NCBI GenBank assembly: GCA_947385085.1 | Contig: CANDJN010000006.1 | Span: 1 to 64,000 of the forward strand | Reading direction: 5' to 3' | Source: an uncultured Erysipelotrichaceae bacterium | GTDB lineage: Bacteria > Bacillota_I > Bacilli_A > Erysipelotrichales > Erysipelotrichaceae | DNA length: 64,000 bases | In this document: in pieces, positions 28,105 to 36,579 of the stretch | How the letters are laid out: each line of letters opens with the position of its first letter | How positions within the stretch are numbered: the stretch's first letter is position 1 | Notes under the pieces: model-generated | Databases searched by the model: none | What the model was told of the DNA's origin: nothing | What the model saw: the letters and a program-made list of their open reading frames with translations, nothing else | Translations under genes and position numbers: made by a program

Positions 28105-29491
28105 ATTTGGTTCCGGCATGTTTTAAGAACGCCTGATAAGCCTTGGTTGCTTCATAAATATCCGCCTTGGAGGCAACTTCCCATGGTGCATGCATATTAT
28201 GCAGGGCAATGCCGCTGTCAATCACATCCATGTTGTATTGTGCCAGGATATAAGCAATAGTACCGCCGCCGCCTTGATCTACCTTGCCCAATTCCGCAGT
28301 TTGGAAGAATACGTTTTCCTTTTCCATAATAGCACGCAGTTCGCCCAAATATTCCGCATTGGCATCATTACAACCGCTCTTGCCACGGGATCCAGTATAT
28401 TTATTAAAAACAATTCCTTTGCCGAAATATGCGGCATTGTTTTTTTCCATTACACTTGCATAATTCGGATCAAATGCCGCCGATACATCACTGGACAGCA
28501 TCTTGCTGTTTTTCAATGCCCGGCGTACTTTCAATTCACTGTAATCATTCATGCGGTCCAAAAGCTCTGCCACACAGTTTTCAAAGAATTTTGACTGCAT
28601 TCCAGTTGCGCCGATACTGCCGACTTCCTCTTTGTCCACCAGTAGGCATACTGCGGTACGCTGTACTTTGTTTTGTTTCAACAATGCATACAGCGAGGTA
28701 TAGGCACAGATGCGATCATCATGACCATAGCCCATGACCATACTGCGATCCAAACCATAGTCACGCGCTTTCCCGGCAGGCACTACTTCCAATTCCGCTG
28801 ATAAGAAGTCTTCTTCATCCATATCATATCGCTCTTTTAAGATTCGCAAAATATTGGCTTTTACCGCTTCCTTTTCTTTTCCTTGTAACGGAATCGAACC
28901 GGCCATTACATTCAAATCCTCGCCCTCAATTACTTTCGATGCCTTTTTGCTCATCTGATCACTGGATAAGTGAATTAACAAATCACTGATTCCGACAACA
29001 GGATCATTTTCATCCTCGCCGATGCAAACATCAATCACACTGCCATCCTTTTTCGCAACAACTCCATGAATTGCCAAGGGTAAGGTTACCCACTGGTAAT
29101 TCTTAATTCCGCCATAATAATGCGTATCCAACTGTGCCAGCTCGCCATCCTCATACAAAGGAACCTGTTTTAAATCCAGACGCGGAGAATCTACGTGCGC
29201 CCCCAAAATATTCATACCCTTTTCCAACGGTTCTTCACCAATGTGAAACAGCGCCAAGGTTTTTCCCATATTGTTCGCATAAACTTTATCATTTGCCTTT
29301 AGCGGCTTTCCAGATTGAATTACTTCCTCCAAATCCACATAGCCGGCAACCTTTGCCATGCGAATCGCTTCTTTTACACATTCGCGTTCGGTTTTGCACT
29401 GTGATATAAAATTCTTATACTTTTCCGATAATGAAAAAACATCTTTCATAATCGCTTCATCATAGCTTTTCCATGCCGTATCGCGCATCAT
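28103..29491 (-). CDS. M18-family metalloaminopeptidase
   Basis: A cytosolic zinc aminopeptidase of about 463 residues that trims N-terminal (often acidic) residues from peptides. Family motifs: NILGAHVDSPRLDLK with a metal-binding His/Asp, LLVDKEEVGSIGATGM with the catalytic Glu pair, MLSSDVSAAFDPNY, and SGIALHNMHAPWEV with the final metal His. The start is set at 29491, where AAAGGA lies 6 bases upstream; 29488 is equally possible. A longer frame (to 29527) has no ribosome-binding site. Monocistronic. Confidence 0.92.
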   Translation of the reverse strand: MMRDTAWKSYDEAIMKDVFSLSEKYKNFISQCKTERECVKEAIRMAKVAGYVDLEEVIQSGKPLKANDKVYANNMGKTLALFHIGEEPLEKGMNILGAHVDSPRLDLKQVPLYEDGELAQLDTHYYGGIKNYQWVTLPLAIHGVVAKKDGSVIDVCIGEDENDPVVGISDLLIHLSSDQMSKKASKVIEGEDLNVMAGSIPLQGKEKEAVKANILRILKERYDMDEEDFLSAELEVVPAGKARDYGLDRSMVMGYGHDDRICAYTSLYALLKQNKVQRTAVCLLVDKEEVGSIGATGMQSKFFENCVAELLDRMNDYSELKVRRALKNSKMLSSDVSAAFDPNYASVMEKNNAAYFGKGIVFNKYTGSRGKSGCNDANAEYLGELRAIMEKENVFFQTAELGKVDQGGGGTIAYILAQYNMDVIDSGIALHNMHAPWEVASKADIYEATKAYQAFLKHAGTK

Positions 29492-29670
29492 AACACTTCC
29501 TTTCACTCGGGTATTATTATATGCCAATTTTCTGTGAAAAACAACAGGATGGCAAGGCTCGGCGATGCCTTTTCCCCTTGTTTGACAGAAATATTCCTAT
29601 GATTGAATCATTGTATTATGCGTATGGGACGAAGATGCGTTATAATATAAAAAGCGAAAGGGTGGTATCA

Positions 29671-30582
29671 ATGCAACAGGACTTGGATCATGACTTTACT
29701 CAAGTGGATACGCATGATATTCCATTATTAAAGAAATACTTAGCGCTGGCCGGTTATGAGGAAGCCAATCATAATGTTGTCGGCTTTATGACATGGCTGG
29801 ACGCCTATCCGCTATGGAAGCTGGAAGGGGAAAATTGGCTGGTATTACTTGGTGTTCATGAGGGAGAATTGTTTATTTATATGCCCTTATGTCGTGATGA
29901 TGATTTTGAAAATGCCATTTACGCAGCCAAGGCTGTATTTGACCGCTATGAAATGCCGTTTGTCTGCAGCTGCTACAACGAAGCTGCAGCTCAGCGCGTG
30001 GTGAAAAGCTTACCGCATACCGCGGCAAAGGCATATCGCGATGCGGCAGATTATGTTTACCGCTGTGATAAAATGCGTACCTTTTCCGGTAAGAAGCTAC
30101 AAAAAAAGCGCAATCATCTCAATGCCTTTTATAAAGAATATGAGGGACGCTGGAGTTATCAGCCGTTAAATCGGAAAGACACGGATGAAATCATCACCTT
30201 TCTAGCTCAGTGGCATCATGAAGATGATGATTTTATGTTGGCATACGAAAAGCTGGGGATTCTGCGGGTTCTGGAAAACTGGGAGGCGCTTGATGCCAAG
30301 GGTGGTATCATTCGCATTGATCAGCGTATCGAAGCCTTTACGATCGGTTCTCGTCTCTCATCACAAATGTGTCAGATCAACATAGAAAAAGCCAATGAAT
30401 CCATCCGCGGCTTGTATCAGGCTATCTGTAAAGAATTCTTAAGTCATGAATTTCTCGATGCGACCTATGTAAATCGTGAGGATGATATGGGGCTGATGCC
30501 TCTGCGTCAAGCAAAGGAAGCCTATCATCCGGAATATTTGATTATGAAATATCGAATTGGTGATAACGATGCATCCAACTAA
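29671..30582 (+). CDS. DUF2156-domain protein (acyl/aminoacyltransferase-like)
   Basis: A 303-residue protein with the GNAT-like fold of the DUF2156 family, also found as the catalytic part of lysyl-phosphatidylglycerol synthases. Features are ANHNVVGFMTWLDAYPLWK near the N-terminus, KMRTFSGKKLQKKRNHLNAFYKEYEG in the middle and MGLMPLRQAKEAYHPEYLIMKYRI at the C-terminus. No membrane segments. AAAGGGTGG precedes the ATG at 29671; an upstream extension to 29521 lacks a ribosome-binding site. It overlaps the next acetyltransferase gene by 14 bases. Donor and acceptor are unknown. Confidence 0.83.
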   Translation: MQQDLDHDFTQVDTHDIPLLKKYLALAGYEEANHNVVGFMTWLDAYPLWKLEGENWLVLLGVHEGELFIYMPLCRDDDFENAIYAAKAVFDRYEMPFVCSCYNEAAAQRVVKSLPHTAAKAYRDAADYVYRCDKMRTFSGKKLQKKRNHLNAFYKEYEGRWSYQPLNRKDTDEIITFLAQWHHEDDDFMLAYEKLGILRVLENWEALDAKGGIIRIDQRIEAFTIGSRLSSQMCQINIEKANESIRGLYQAICKEFLSHEFLDATYVNREDDMGLMPLRQAKEAYHPEYLIMKYRIGDNDASN

Positions 30583-31435
30583 ACAAGATTTCGATACCAT
30601 TTACCGTCTGTATAAAGATACCTTTGCCTTTGATGACGGCGGTACGATTGATCCTTACTTTCAATCCTATTTTCGCTTGGAGGACTGCTGGATCATTCGC
30701 GATAACGACCAAATTGTTTCCATGTTATGTGCCCACCCGCATCGAATGTATTTTCACAGTGGCTCTTTGCCGGTACGCTTTATCAGCGGTGTGATTACGG
30801 TGAAAGATAAACGCCATCACGGATACATGCGGCAATGCTTTGCGGATTTATGGAGCGAAACAAAGGACTTTTGCGGGCTATATGTACTGCAGGCATACCA
30901 TTCTGAAATCTATACATCATTAGGCTTTCAACAGCATTATTTCACTCGCTATGTTACTTATCAGGGAATTACGTTTCCCGATGATTGTGTTGAAATTGCC
31001 TCCGCATCAGATTGTGCCAAATGCGCCCAAATTGCATTGCGGCAATGGGAGGGCTGGATGGATCATGATGTGGTTTTCTATCAGGCGCTGTTAAATGAGG
31101 CCAAGGCCTTAAACCAGCCACTGCTCGGATTTTATGAAAATGATCAGCTAATGGCCTTTGCCCGATGGAGACAGGAACAAGCAACGATTGTGGTAGAGGA
31201 AATACTTGCCCAAAGTGAAGCGGCACAACAACGATTATTGGGACAATTAGCTTCACACTGTACCCATCTTCTCTATGCCATACCTGCTTTAGAAAATGAT
31301 GTACAAGCGCAAGGCAATCTTATGGTAAAAATGGGTAATTCCACCTTGTGCCGCCAATCTTTAAATCGAACAATCAACACGTGTGATGATCTGTTTCAAG
31401 CTGATCAGCGTTATTATCATTATGGCTGGTGGTAA
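30569..31435 (+). CDS. GNAT-family N-acetyltransferase (Eis-like N-terminal half)
   Basis: A 288-residue protein. The first ~150 residues carry the GNAT core: VSMLCAHPHRMYFHSGSLPVRFISGVITVKDKRHHGYMRQCF, where VKDKRHHGYM corresponds to the acetyl-CoA pyrophosphate loop, and YSEIYTSLGF-like HSEIYTSLGFQQH. The second half resembles the extension in Eis-type enzymes. The start at ATG 30569 is chosen over a TTG at 30557 because GGTGA lies 5 bases upstream. Translationally coupled to the DUF2156 gene. Substrate unknown. Confidence 0.82.
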   Translation: MHPTKQDFDTIYRLYKDTFAFDDGGTIDPYFQSYFRLEDCWIIRDNDQIVSMLCAHPHRMYFHSGSLPVRFISGVITVKDKRHHGYMRQCFADLWSETKDFCGLYVLQAYHSEIYTSLGFQQHYFTRYVTYQGITFPDDCVEIASASDCAKCAQIALRQWEGWMDHDVVFYQALLNEAKALNQPLLGFYENDQLMAFARWRQEQATIVVEEILAQSEAAQQRLLGQLASHCTHLLYAIPALENDVQAQGNLMVKMGNSTLCRQSLNRTINTCDDLFQADQRYYHYGWW

Positions 31436-31492
31436 TGTTAAATTGTCATTACTAAGGCATTGCTCAATGTATGCTTGTTTCAGCGTGAAAAA

Positions 31493-31521
31493 AGCAGGCA
31501 ATGATAGCTCATTCTCCTGCC
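31493..31521 (-). terminator. Terminator of the purine nucleoside phosphorylase gene
   Basis: GCAGG pairs with CCTGC across a ~17-base loop with extra weak pairing; a T-run follows on the minus strand. Confidence 0.65.
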
Positions 31522-31530
31522 TCATAAGCA

Positions 31531-32343
31531 TCACAGTGCTTGTAAAATCGCTTTGACAAATTCTTGAAACTGTTCTTTTACTCGATTGGTGGTTGCGACC
31601 ACTTCCTCATGGTTCAAATCAGCCTGCATTCCTGCTGCCAAATTGGTTATACAGGAAATACCTAAAACATGCATCCCCATATGATTGGCAACAATGACTT
31701 CCGGAACCGTAGACATTCCGACCGCATCAGCACCAAGGATCCGCGCCATGCGAATTTCTGCCGGGGTCTCGTAGGAAGGCCCGCTGAACGCCATATATAC
31801 ACCTTCATGTATCGGTAAATTCATCGTCTTTGCCACCTGCTTGGCAATAGCGCGATACGTCTCATCATATGCATGACTCATATCCGGGAAACGTGGTCCC
31901 ATAGTATCATCATTGGGACCGATCAACGGGTGATTGCCCATAAAATTAATGTGATCTTTGATGAGCATCAGCTCGCCCGGATGATAGCCTTCATTTACTC
32001 CACCGGCTGCATTGGTTACGATTAAGGAATCGGCTCCCAAGGCTTTTAACACACGGATCGGATATGTTATCGTCTGCATCGAATTGCCCTCATAATAATG
32101 AAAGCGCCCCTGCATCATTAATACGTTTTTATGACCTAAATTCCCATACACAAGCTTACCGGCATGACCTGCCACTGTAGAAACGGGAAAATGAGGAATA
32201 TCCTTATAATCTAAAACAACAGAATTTTTTACCTCATCCGCCAGATCTCCCAAACCTGATCCAAGGATCATACCAAAGTCAATCTTTGTAATACCATGTT
32301 CCCGCAAGTAGCTTGCCGTTTCATTTATGTGTTCTGCCTTCAT
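31531..32343 (-). CDS. punA: Purine nucleoside phosphorylase (trimeric, family I)
   Basis: A 270-residue enzyme cleaving inosine and guanosine with phosphate to base plus ribose-1-phosphate. Signatures are MILGSGLGDLAD, VAGHAGKLVYG with the catalytic His, VLMMQGRFHYYEG, VTNAAGGVN, AFSGPSYETPAE and GMSTVPEVIVANHMGM. AGGAGG lies upstream of the ATG. With adenosine deaminase at 11661-12674 it forms a purine salvage route, though the genes are not linked. Trimeric class is inferred from the sequence family. Confidence 0.94.
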   Translation of the reverse strand: MKAEHINETASYLREHGITKIDFGMILGSGLGDLADEVKNSVVLDYKDIPHFPVSTVAGHAGKLVYGNLGHKNVLMMQGRFHYYEGNSMQTITYPIRVLKALGADSLIVTNAAGGVNEGYHPGELMLIKDHINFMGNHPLIGPNDDTMGPRFPDMSHAYDETYRAIAKQVAKTMNLPIHEGVYMAFSGPSYETPAEIRMARILGADAVGMSTVPEVIVANHMGMHVLGISCITNLAAGMQADLNHEEVVATTNRVKEQFQEFVKAILQAL

Positions 32344-32533
32344 CCATGTATCCTCCTATATATTTGACTTTTTTATCTCATTTCATTTTATCAAATATCG
32401 CTTTCGGACGCAATCCATACATTCTTCCTGATTTAAGAAATGAACAACACTGCAACATGATTATAGATCTAAGCATATGCTATTCGGGATAACCCTTTTT
32501 TCTTTTGTTCTGATGTAGCATAGGCTCTGTTAG

Positions 32534-33049
32534 CTAGAAATTCTCCTTCTTTTGTAATATTAAAATAATGCTTCTATTCTCATCCAACAATTTGAAACTG
32601 TATTTCACTTCTCCTGGTGTAATTTTATCTTCCGTAGTAATATCCAGTTTCAGTGGCACTGTCATAGGCGGATAATTTGCTGTCATATGAACTCGGTAGC
32701 CTGTATATTCATCACCTTCACGAATTTCACCGATGTCTCGAAAAGAAAAAGTGATATCATCGTTCAGTTGTATTTGACATATTTCTTCAAACATATTTTT
32801 AATGGTTTCTTCATTTACCGGAAGTCCTTTGATAGTTGCATCCATATCCATTGTTGCGCGTGTATTAAGACCTACCATCGCAGCAATCAAAAATCTGCCT
32901 TTCAGTATAAAATTACGCTGATATTTTGACACAGATATTCTTTCCAGTAGTCTCTCAAGTATAAAATTTTGCATAACCAGTTGGGCTGATATATTTTTTT
33001 TCTTTTGCCATATTCTTTATGATGGCTTTTAGTTGGATTGCATTTTCAT
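32534..33049 (-). pseudogene. Decayed AbiEii-type nucleotidyltransferase toxin
   Basis: The minus strand encodes the N-terminal half of an AbiEii/AbiGii-like protein: AIQLKAIIKNMAKEK, then MQNFILERLLERISVSKYQ, KGRFLIAAMVGLNTRATMDMD with the nucleotidyltransferase Asp pair, and LKLDITTEDKITPGEVKY. Three lesions are visible: the ATG at 33049 leads out of frame (an A4 run that would need five), an A8 run at 32994-33001 has one base too many, and the frame breaks after LLDENRSI, removing the C-terminal half. The antitoxin remnant overlaps its start by ATGA. AbiE systems are type IV toxin-antitoxin phage-defence pairs; this one is dead. Confidence 0.8.
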
Positions 33050-33130
33050 ATCAGTATCTCCAAATACGATCGCAATTTTTTCTCTACCTTAAATAACTTA
33101 ACGTTTTCAGGTAATAAAGGTTTATTTTAG
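33046..33130 (-). pseudogene. AbiEi antitoxin, C-terminal remnant
   Basis: About 25 codons (LLPENVKLFKVEKKLRSYL...) end in a TGA overlapping the AbiEii start by 4 bases, the usual AbiEi-AbiEii junction. The wing-helix N-terminal part is missing; upstream, within about 35 bases, the diverged element-end repeat (33163-33310) begins. Identification rests on the short match and on gene order. Confidence 0.55.
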
Positions 33131-33162
33131 CTACATATGCCTTTTTATCATCCTTTTCCCTC

Positions 33163-33310
33163 CTATCTTAACATAAGGAAAAGATGCAGGTCATCAATAA
33201 CTTACACCTCTATAAACTGATTTGATTTTCTTTATCTTCTCGGCAACAGAACAATGAACTCAACATGACTCGGATATTTGAAGTTATGCAATGTTAGATA
33301 CAGTATTCCC
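33163..33310 (-). repeat. Element-end repeat A with RlmD-like C-terminal tail
   Basis: 148 bases resembling 36278-36428 throughout (both contain CTATCTTAACATAAG, ATAAACTGATTT, GCAACAGAACAATG, CTCAACATGA and TAGATACAGTA). On the minus strand each encodes a tail ending HVE-x-IVLL-xx-RR-stop; here HVEFIVLLPRR. This resembles the end of RlmD/RumA, whose intact copy (41299-42615) ends HVETVVLMSMKEK. Interpreted as an attachment-site scar; nothing else is seen between here and 33349. Confidence 0.65.
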
Positions 33311-33348
33311 TTGTTGAAAAATGCATCTAGCATTCCATTTACTTAGAA

Positions 33349-34713
33349 TCAAAGCAAAAAGGTCATATATGGCGGAATACAAATAATATCATCTTTTATT
33401 GACAGATTTTTAGGATGTATAATATAACATTCTCCTATACGATCTTTGTATTTTTCTTTGAATCTGAGCAAAGAACTTGCTGTGTATTTCTTTCCCGATT
33501 TTACTTCAATTGGAAAAAGCTTATATTTTAACTTACTATTGTTTGATAATAAGAAATCTATTTCAATATCATTTCTGTGCTTTTCTTTATTGTAGTTTGT
33601 ATAGAAATATAATTTATGTCCATTCGCTACAAGCATCTGTGCTATAACGTTCTCATACAACATTCCCTTGTTCATTGATAATTTATCATTTAATATTTGT
33701 TTATAAACATCATTTTCTAATAGTTCATTTTCATCAAATGCATGAGTTACTAATAATCCCGTATCAGATAGATAACATTTGATATAAGATCTTATTTCGT
33801 TAAGAGATAAACCAATATTAGGATCACTTGTTAAAAAGCACTCATTTGTGATCATCGAGTCAGCTAACCAAAAAAATGTTTCTTCGTATTTTTCATAGGA
33901 AGCACCTGCATCACCTTGTATATTTTTTAAAATCACTCTTTTTTCTTTACTGGATAACAATCCGGGAATTTGATCAAATATAGTTAATACTTTATTTCTA
34001 TATTGAGTATTTATTTTCATTATGTCGCTTCTATACAATTCTAAAATATCTCTTTTTTCTTTTTCACATATCGTAAAGTCTTTATTATTTTCAATAAAGG
34101 CGATTACCGGTCTAGGCATACCACCAACCAGAATATACTGTTTAAATAATAACATTGCTTTATTATGTAAACTACGTTCTAACGGCACTTTTTCTTTATG
34201 ACACTGTTTGATATACTCTATTAATAATTCTTCATTCATAGCCCAAGAAAATTCTTCAAAATCTAAAGGATACATTTTAATGTGCCTTTCTTCTGAAGGA
34301 ATTACAATATCTTTCACATTTTCTTTTATAGATATCAGAGAACCTGTTTCAATATAATCATATCTTCCGTCAGCCACAAGATGTTTTATTGCGGCTCTGG
34401 CTCTCGGAAACATTTGAACTTCATCAAATATTATGATAGAATTTCGCTTTTCCAATTTAACTCTATAATGAGTTGAAAGCATCATAAAGAATGTATCTAA
34501 ATCATTTATATATTTTTTGAAATAGTCTTCAATTTCTAAATCTCCTTTTGAAAAATCGATTACAATATGACTTTTATATTCATTTTTCGCAAATTCAGTA
34601 GCTATCGTACTTTTACCGATTCTTCTGGCGCCTTCAATTAATATGGCTTTGCTACCATTACATTCATTTTTCCATTCGACCATTTTTTTATATATTTTTC
34701 TTTTTAATAGCAT
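33349..34713 (-). CDS. AAA ATPase with DUF4143 domain
   Basis: A 454-residue P-loop ATPase: Walker A EGARRIGKST (27-36), Walker B SIIIFDEVQ (about 91-99), then a C-terminal DUF4143 domain. Near the end, IEIDFLLSNN...LFPIEVKSGKKYT (about 390-415) is a clear Asp...Glu-x-Lys nuclease-type core. GAGGG precedes the ATG by 6 bases. Its promoter region carries three direct repeats placed around the -35 and -10, which suggests tight control. Family role unknown. The gene lies between two element-end repeats, with AT-rich codon use. Confidence 0.85.
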   Translation of the reverse strand: MLLKRKIYKKMVEWKNECNGSKAILIEGARRIGKSTIATEFAKNEYKSHIVIDFSKGDLEIEDYFKKYINDLDTFFMMLSTHYRVKLEKRNSIIIFDEVQMFPRARAAIKHLVADGRYDYIETGSLISIKENVKDIVIPSEERHIKMYPLDFEEFSWAMNEELLIEYIKQCHKEKVPLERSLHNKAMLLFKQYILVGGMPRPVIAFIENNKDFTICEKEKRDILELYRSDIMKINTQYRNKVLTIFDQIPGLLSSKEKRVILKNIQGDAGASYEKYEETFFWLADSMITNECFLTSDPNIGLSLNEIRSYIKCYLSDTGLLVTHAFDENELLENDVYKQILNDKLSMNKGMLYENVIAQMLVANGHKLYFYTNYNKEKHRNDIEIDFLLSNNSKLKYKLFPIEVKSGKKYTASSLLRFKEKYKDRIGECYIIHPKNLSIKDDIICIPPYMTFLL

Positions 34714-34766
34714 TGGTTTCCCTCATTTCAATTGGAATGCGCATATATAATATGCATCAAGATAGT

Positions 34767-34840
34767 TGTTATACGCACATAATAGCATCATTTGCTGTTA
34801 TGCGCAAGTATAAAATATATTAAATCAGTTGTTATGCGCA
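34767..34840 (-). promoter_or_regulatory. Promoter with three operator-like repeats
   Basis: Minus strand -35 TTGCGC (34807-34802), 17-base spacer, -10 TATTAT (34784-34779). Plus-strand TGTTAT(A/G)CGCA occurs three times, at 34767-34777, 34796-34806 and 34830-34840: one after the -10, one over the -35, one upstream. The same-orientation repeats look like binding sites for a repressor. Confidence 0.65.
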
Positions 34841-34984
34841 CTACAAAAGATTTTATTTTTTTTGTTTAAGAGACATTAGCAGAATCAGACTTTTCATCTG
34901 ATGATGATGACTTTTTATCTTAAGAAAGGGTCAGGTGAAAAAATATAGAAATCTTTAAGACAATCACATTGTTCGTATGTATTT

Positions 34985-35344
34985 TATATTGGATTAGTCA
35001 TCAAATCTTCCGGTGGCACTGCCACTTCAGAAATTGATGCAAGACTGGTTGTTCTTCAAAAAGAGCTTCTTAAAAAGGCCAACAACACGGACTCCTATGA
35101 TGATCTTGCAGATGAGATCTTAAGACTACGTGAGGAACGTAACCAAATATCCGTGGATACTTCTGTTCGCGATGATCAGATAGAGTGAATCAAAGATATC
35201 CAAGATTTCATAGGAAACCAGCGAACTGATATAATCGAATTTGATGAAACCCTGATTAGACGTTGGATCAAACAGATCGCTGTTTACGATAATCACTTTA
35301 CCATTGAGCCCGAATCCGGACTAAGCATAGATATCAATGAATAA
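34985..35344 (+). pseudogene. Large serine recombinase, C-terminal remnant
   Basis: The frame reads SSGGTATSEIDARLVVLQKE, a coiled-coil stretch, DDLADEILRLREERNQ, then an in-frame TGA (35186-35188), then IKDIQDFIGNQ, FDETLIRRWIKQIAVYDNHF and a TAA at 35344. This matches the C-terminus of large serine site-specific recombinases carried by integrative elements of Firmicutes. The catalytic N-terminal domain is absent. It shows that an integrative element once occupied this zone. Confidence 0.75.
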
Positions 35345-35411
35345 ATTACCCATTAACGCATAAAGGCTCTCAATCACCAAATAATCATACGGTGATGGGA
35401 GTCTTTGTAGT

Positions 35412-35609
35412 CTATCTCTCAAATAATTCCCAAGCAGAATAAGCTTCGTTTGCAATTTCATCATATGGTGGTGGGGATATATTTAGTGTTGTACACCCCA
35501 TATCTGACAGCCTTAAATTGAATATATTCATATTCTTTAATTGTTTATAAATATCCGTTTCCTTGCTAAGAAACCAACCTGCCTCATTGTAAAATAATTC
35601 AAAACTCAT
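35412..35609 (-). CDS. Small protein of unknown function
   Basis: A 65-residue frame (MSFELFYNEAGWFLSKETDIYKQL...) on the same strand as and 12 bases after the truncated Abi-like gene. Tyr/Trp-rich, no membrane segment or motif. The ribosome-binding site is weak (AGG 11 bases upstream). It may be real or leftover sequence. A hairpin near 35373-35401 lies just downstream. Confidence 0.4.
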   Translation of the reverse strand: MSFELFYNEAGWFLSKETDIYKQLKNMNIFNLRLSDMGCTTLNISPPPYDEIANEAYSAWELFER

Positions 35610-35621
35610 TTTTTCAATGAC

Positions 35622-36277
35622 CTAAACAATGTAGAAATAAATATAATTAAGCTCTAGCCAAGCTTTGCGAACAGGATTACCGTAGATAGTATTTAATATT
35701 TCTCTTGAATATTCTCCAAGACCATTTCTTTCCCACTTAGTTTTTAGCGAATTAAACAAAATCCGTTTATCGACGCTCGTTCGGTTTTCTACATTATCAA
35801 ACTCTAAATCCCAGTTACCATTATAGTCAGGATCCATAAACAAAGGTAAAATCGATCGGCCATGAGCTGCAGCATTTCTCAAAGCACTAAGATCATGGAT
35901 AAACCCTACACATTCCTTCATTTTCTCTAAAACTTCTGGAAGCTCCCCTTGTTCATGATAAATATCGCAAAACATGGTTACTAATTCAGCTAATTCATTT
36001 AACTCCAGTTGCTCCATAAAATCAAATAAAGGCGTTGCATTATTACTCGATAAATAATCAAATTCATCAGATACTGTTCTAAATAATTGCTTATTTCTCG
36101 CACGCTTTATTAATTTAGATATTTTAGTTTTTTTTGAGGCCCACGCATTTATAACTTCATTACCGATATCTTTACCACCCTTTGTTCTTTCAATCTGCAT
36201 AAAATAGGTTTTATAAGCATTTTCTATGCCTATAACCCAGGCTAAAATCTTTTTCCTAAACTCAATATTTATTCTAT
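35622..36277 (-). pseudogene. 5'-truncated Abi-family HEPN protein
   Basis: The longest ATG-started frame gives 192 residues, but the coding frame stays open upstream through IEFRKKILAWVIGIENAYKTYF, which fits the Abi_2 family pattern, up to the edge of repeat B (36278), where homology should continue but does not. The first ATG has no ribosome-binding site. The HEPN-type motif RNAAAHGR (about residue 107 of the ATG frame) is present. Abi_2 proteins are abortive-infection RNases or toxins. The N-terminus has been replaced by the element-end repeat. Confidence 0.6.
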
Positions 36278-36579
36278 CTATCTTAACATAAGAAAGAGAT
36301 GCAAATCATCATCAATAACCTACATCTTTATAAACTGATTTAATTTTATTTTATCTCCTTTGCAACAGAACAATGGACTCAACATGATTTGCATTTCCTA
36401 AAATGAGCATAAATAGATACAGTAATCCTGTTTGAATACTGAAGTGACCTTTTTATTCTCATATCGGCATCCGATCTATTTAGATATCATCTCTATTTTT
36501 CCTGCACAGTTTTTTCTCTGAAATATTGCTTTCACCTTGCCAAATCGTAAAATTATCGGTTACTATCAGTTCACCTGCA
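36278..36579 (-). repeat. Element-end repeat B (36278-36428) and downstream spacer
   Basis: The first 151 bases are the second copy of the repeat at 33163-33310; the minus-strand tail here reads NANHVESIVLLQRR and stops. 36429-36579 contains no gene and separates the repeat from the end of the unknown membrane-cluster gene. The two copies differ at many positions, so the duplication is old or they came with different elements. Confidence 0.65.

Noticed and set aside
34767..34840. Three short repeats considered as a CRISPR array
   Set aside because: The repeats are only 11 bp with unequal short spacers and sit on a promoter; an operator cluster explains them better.
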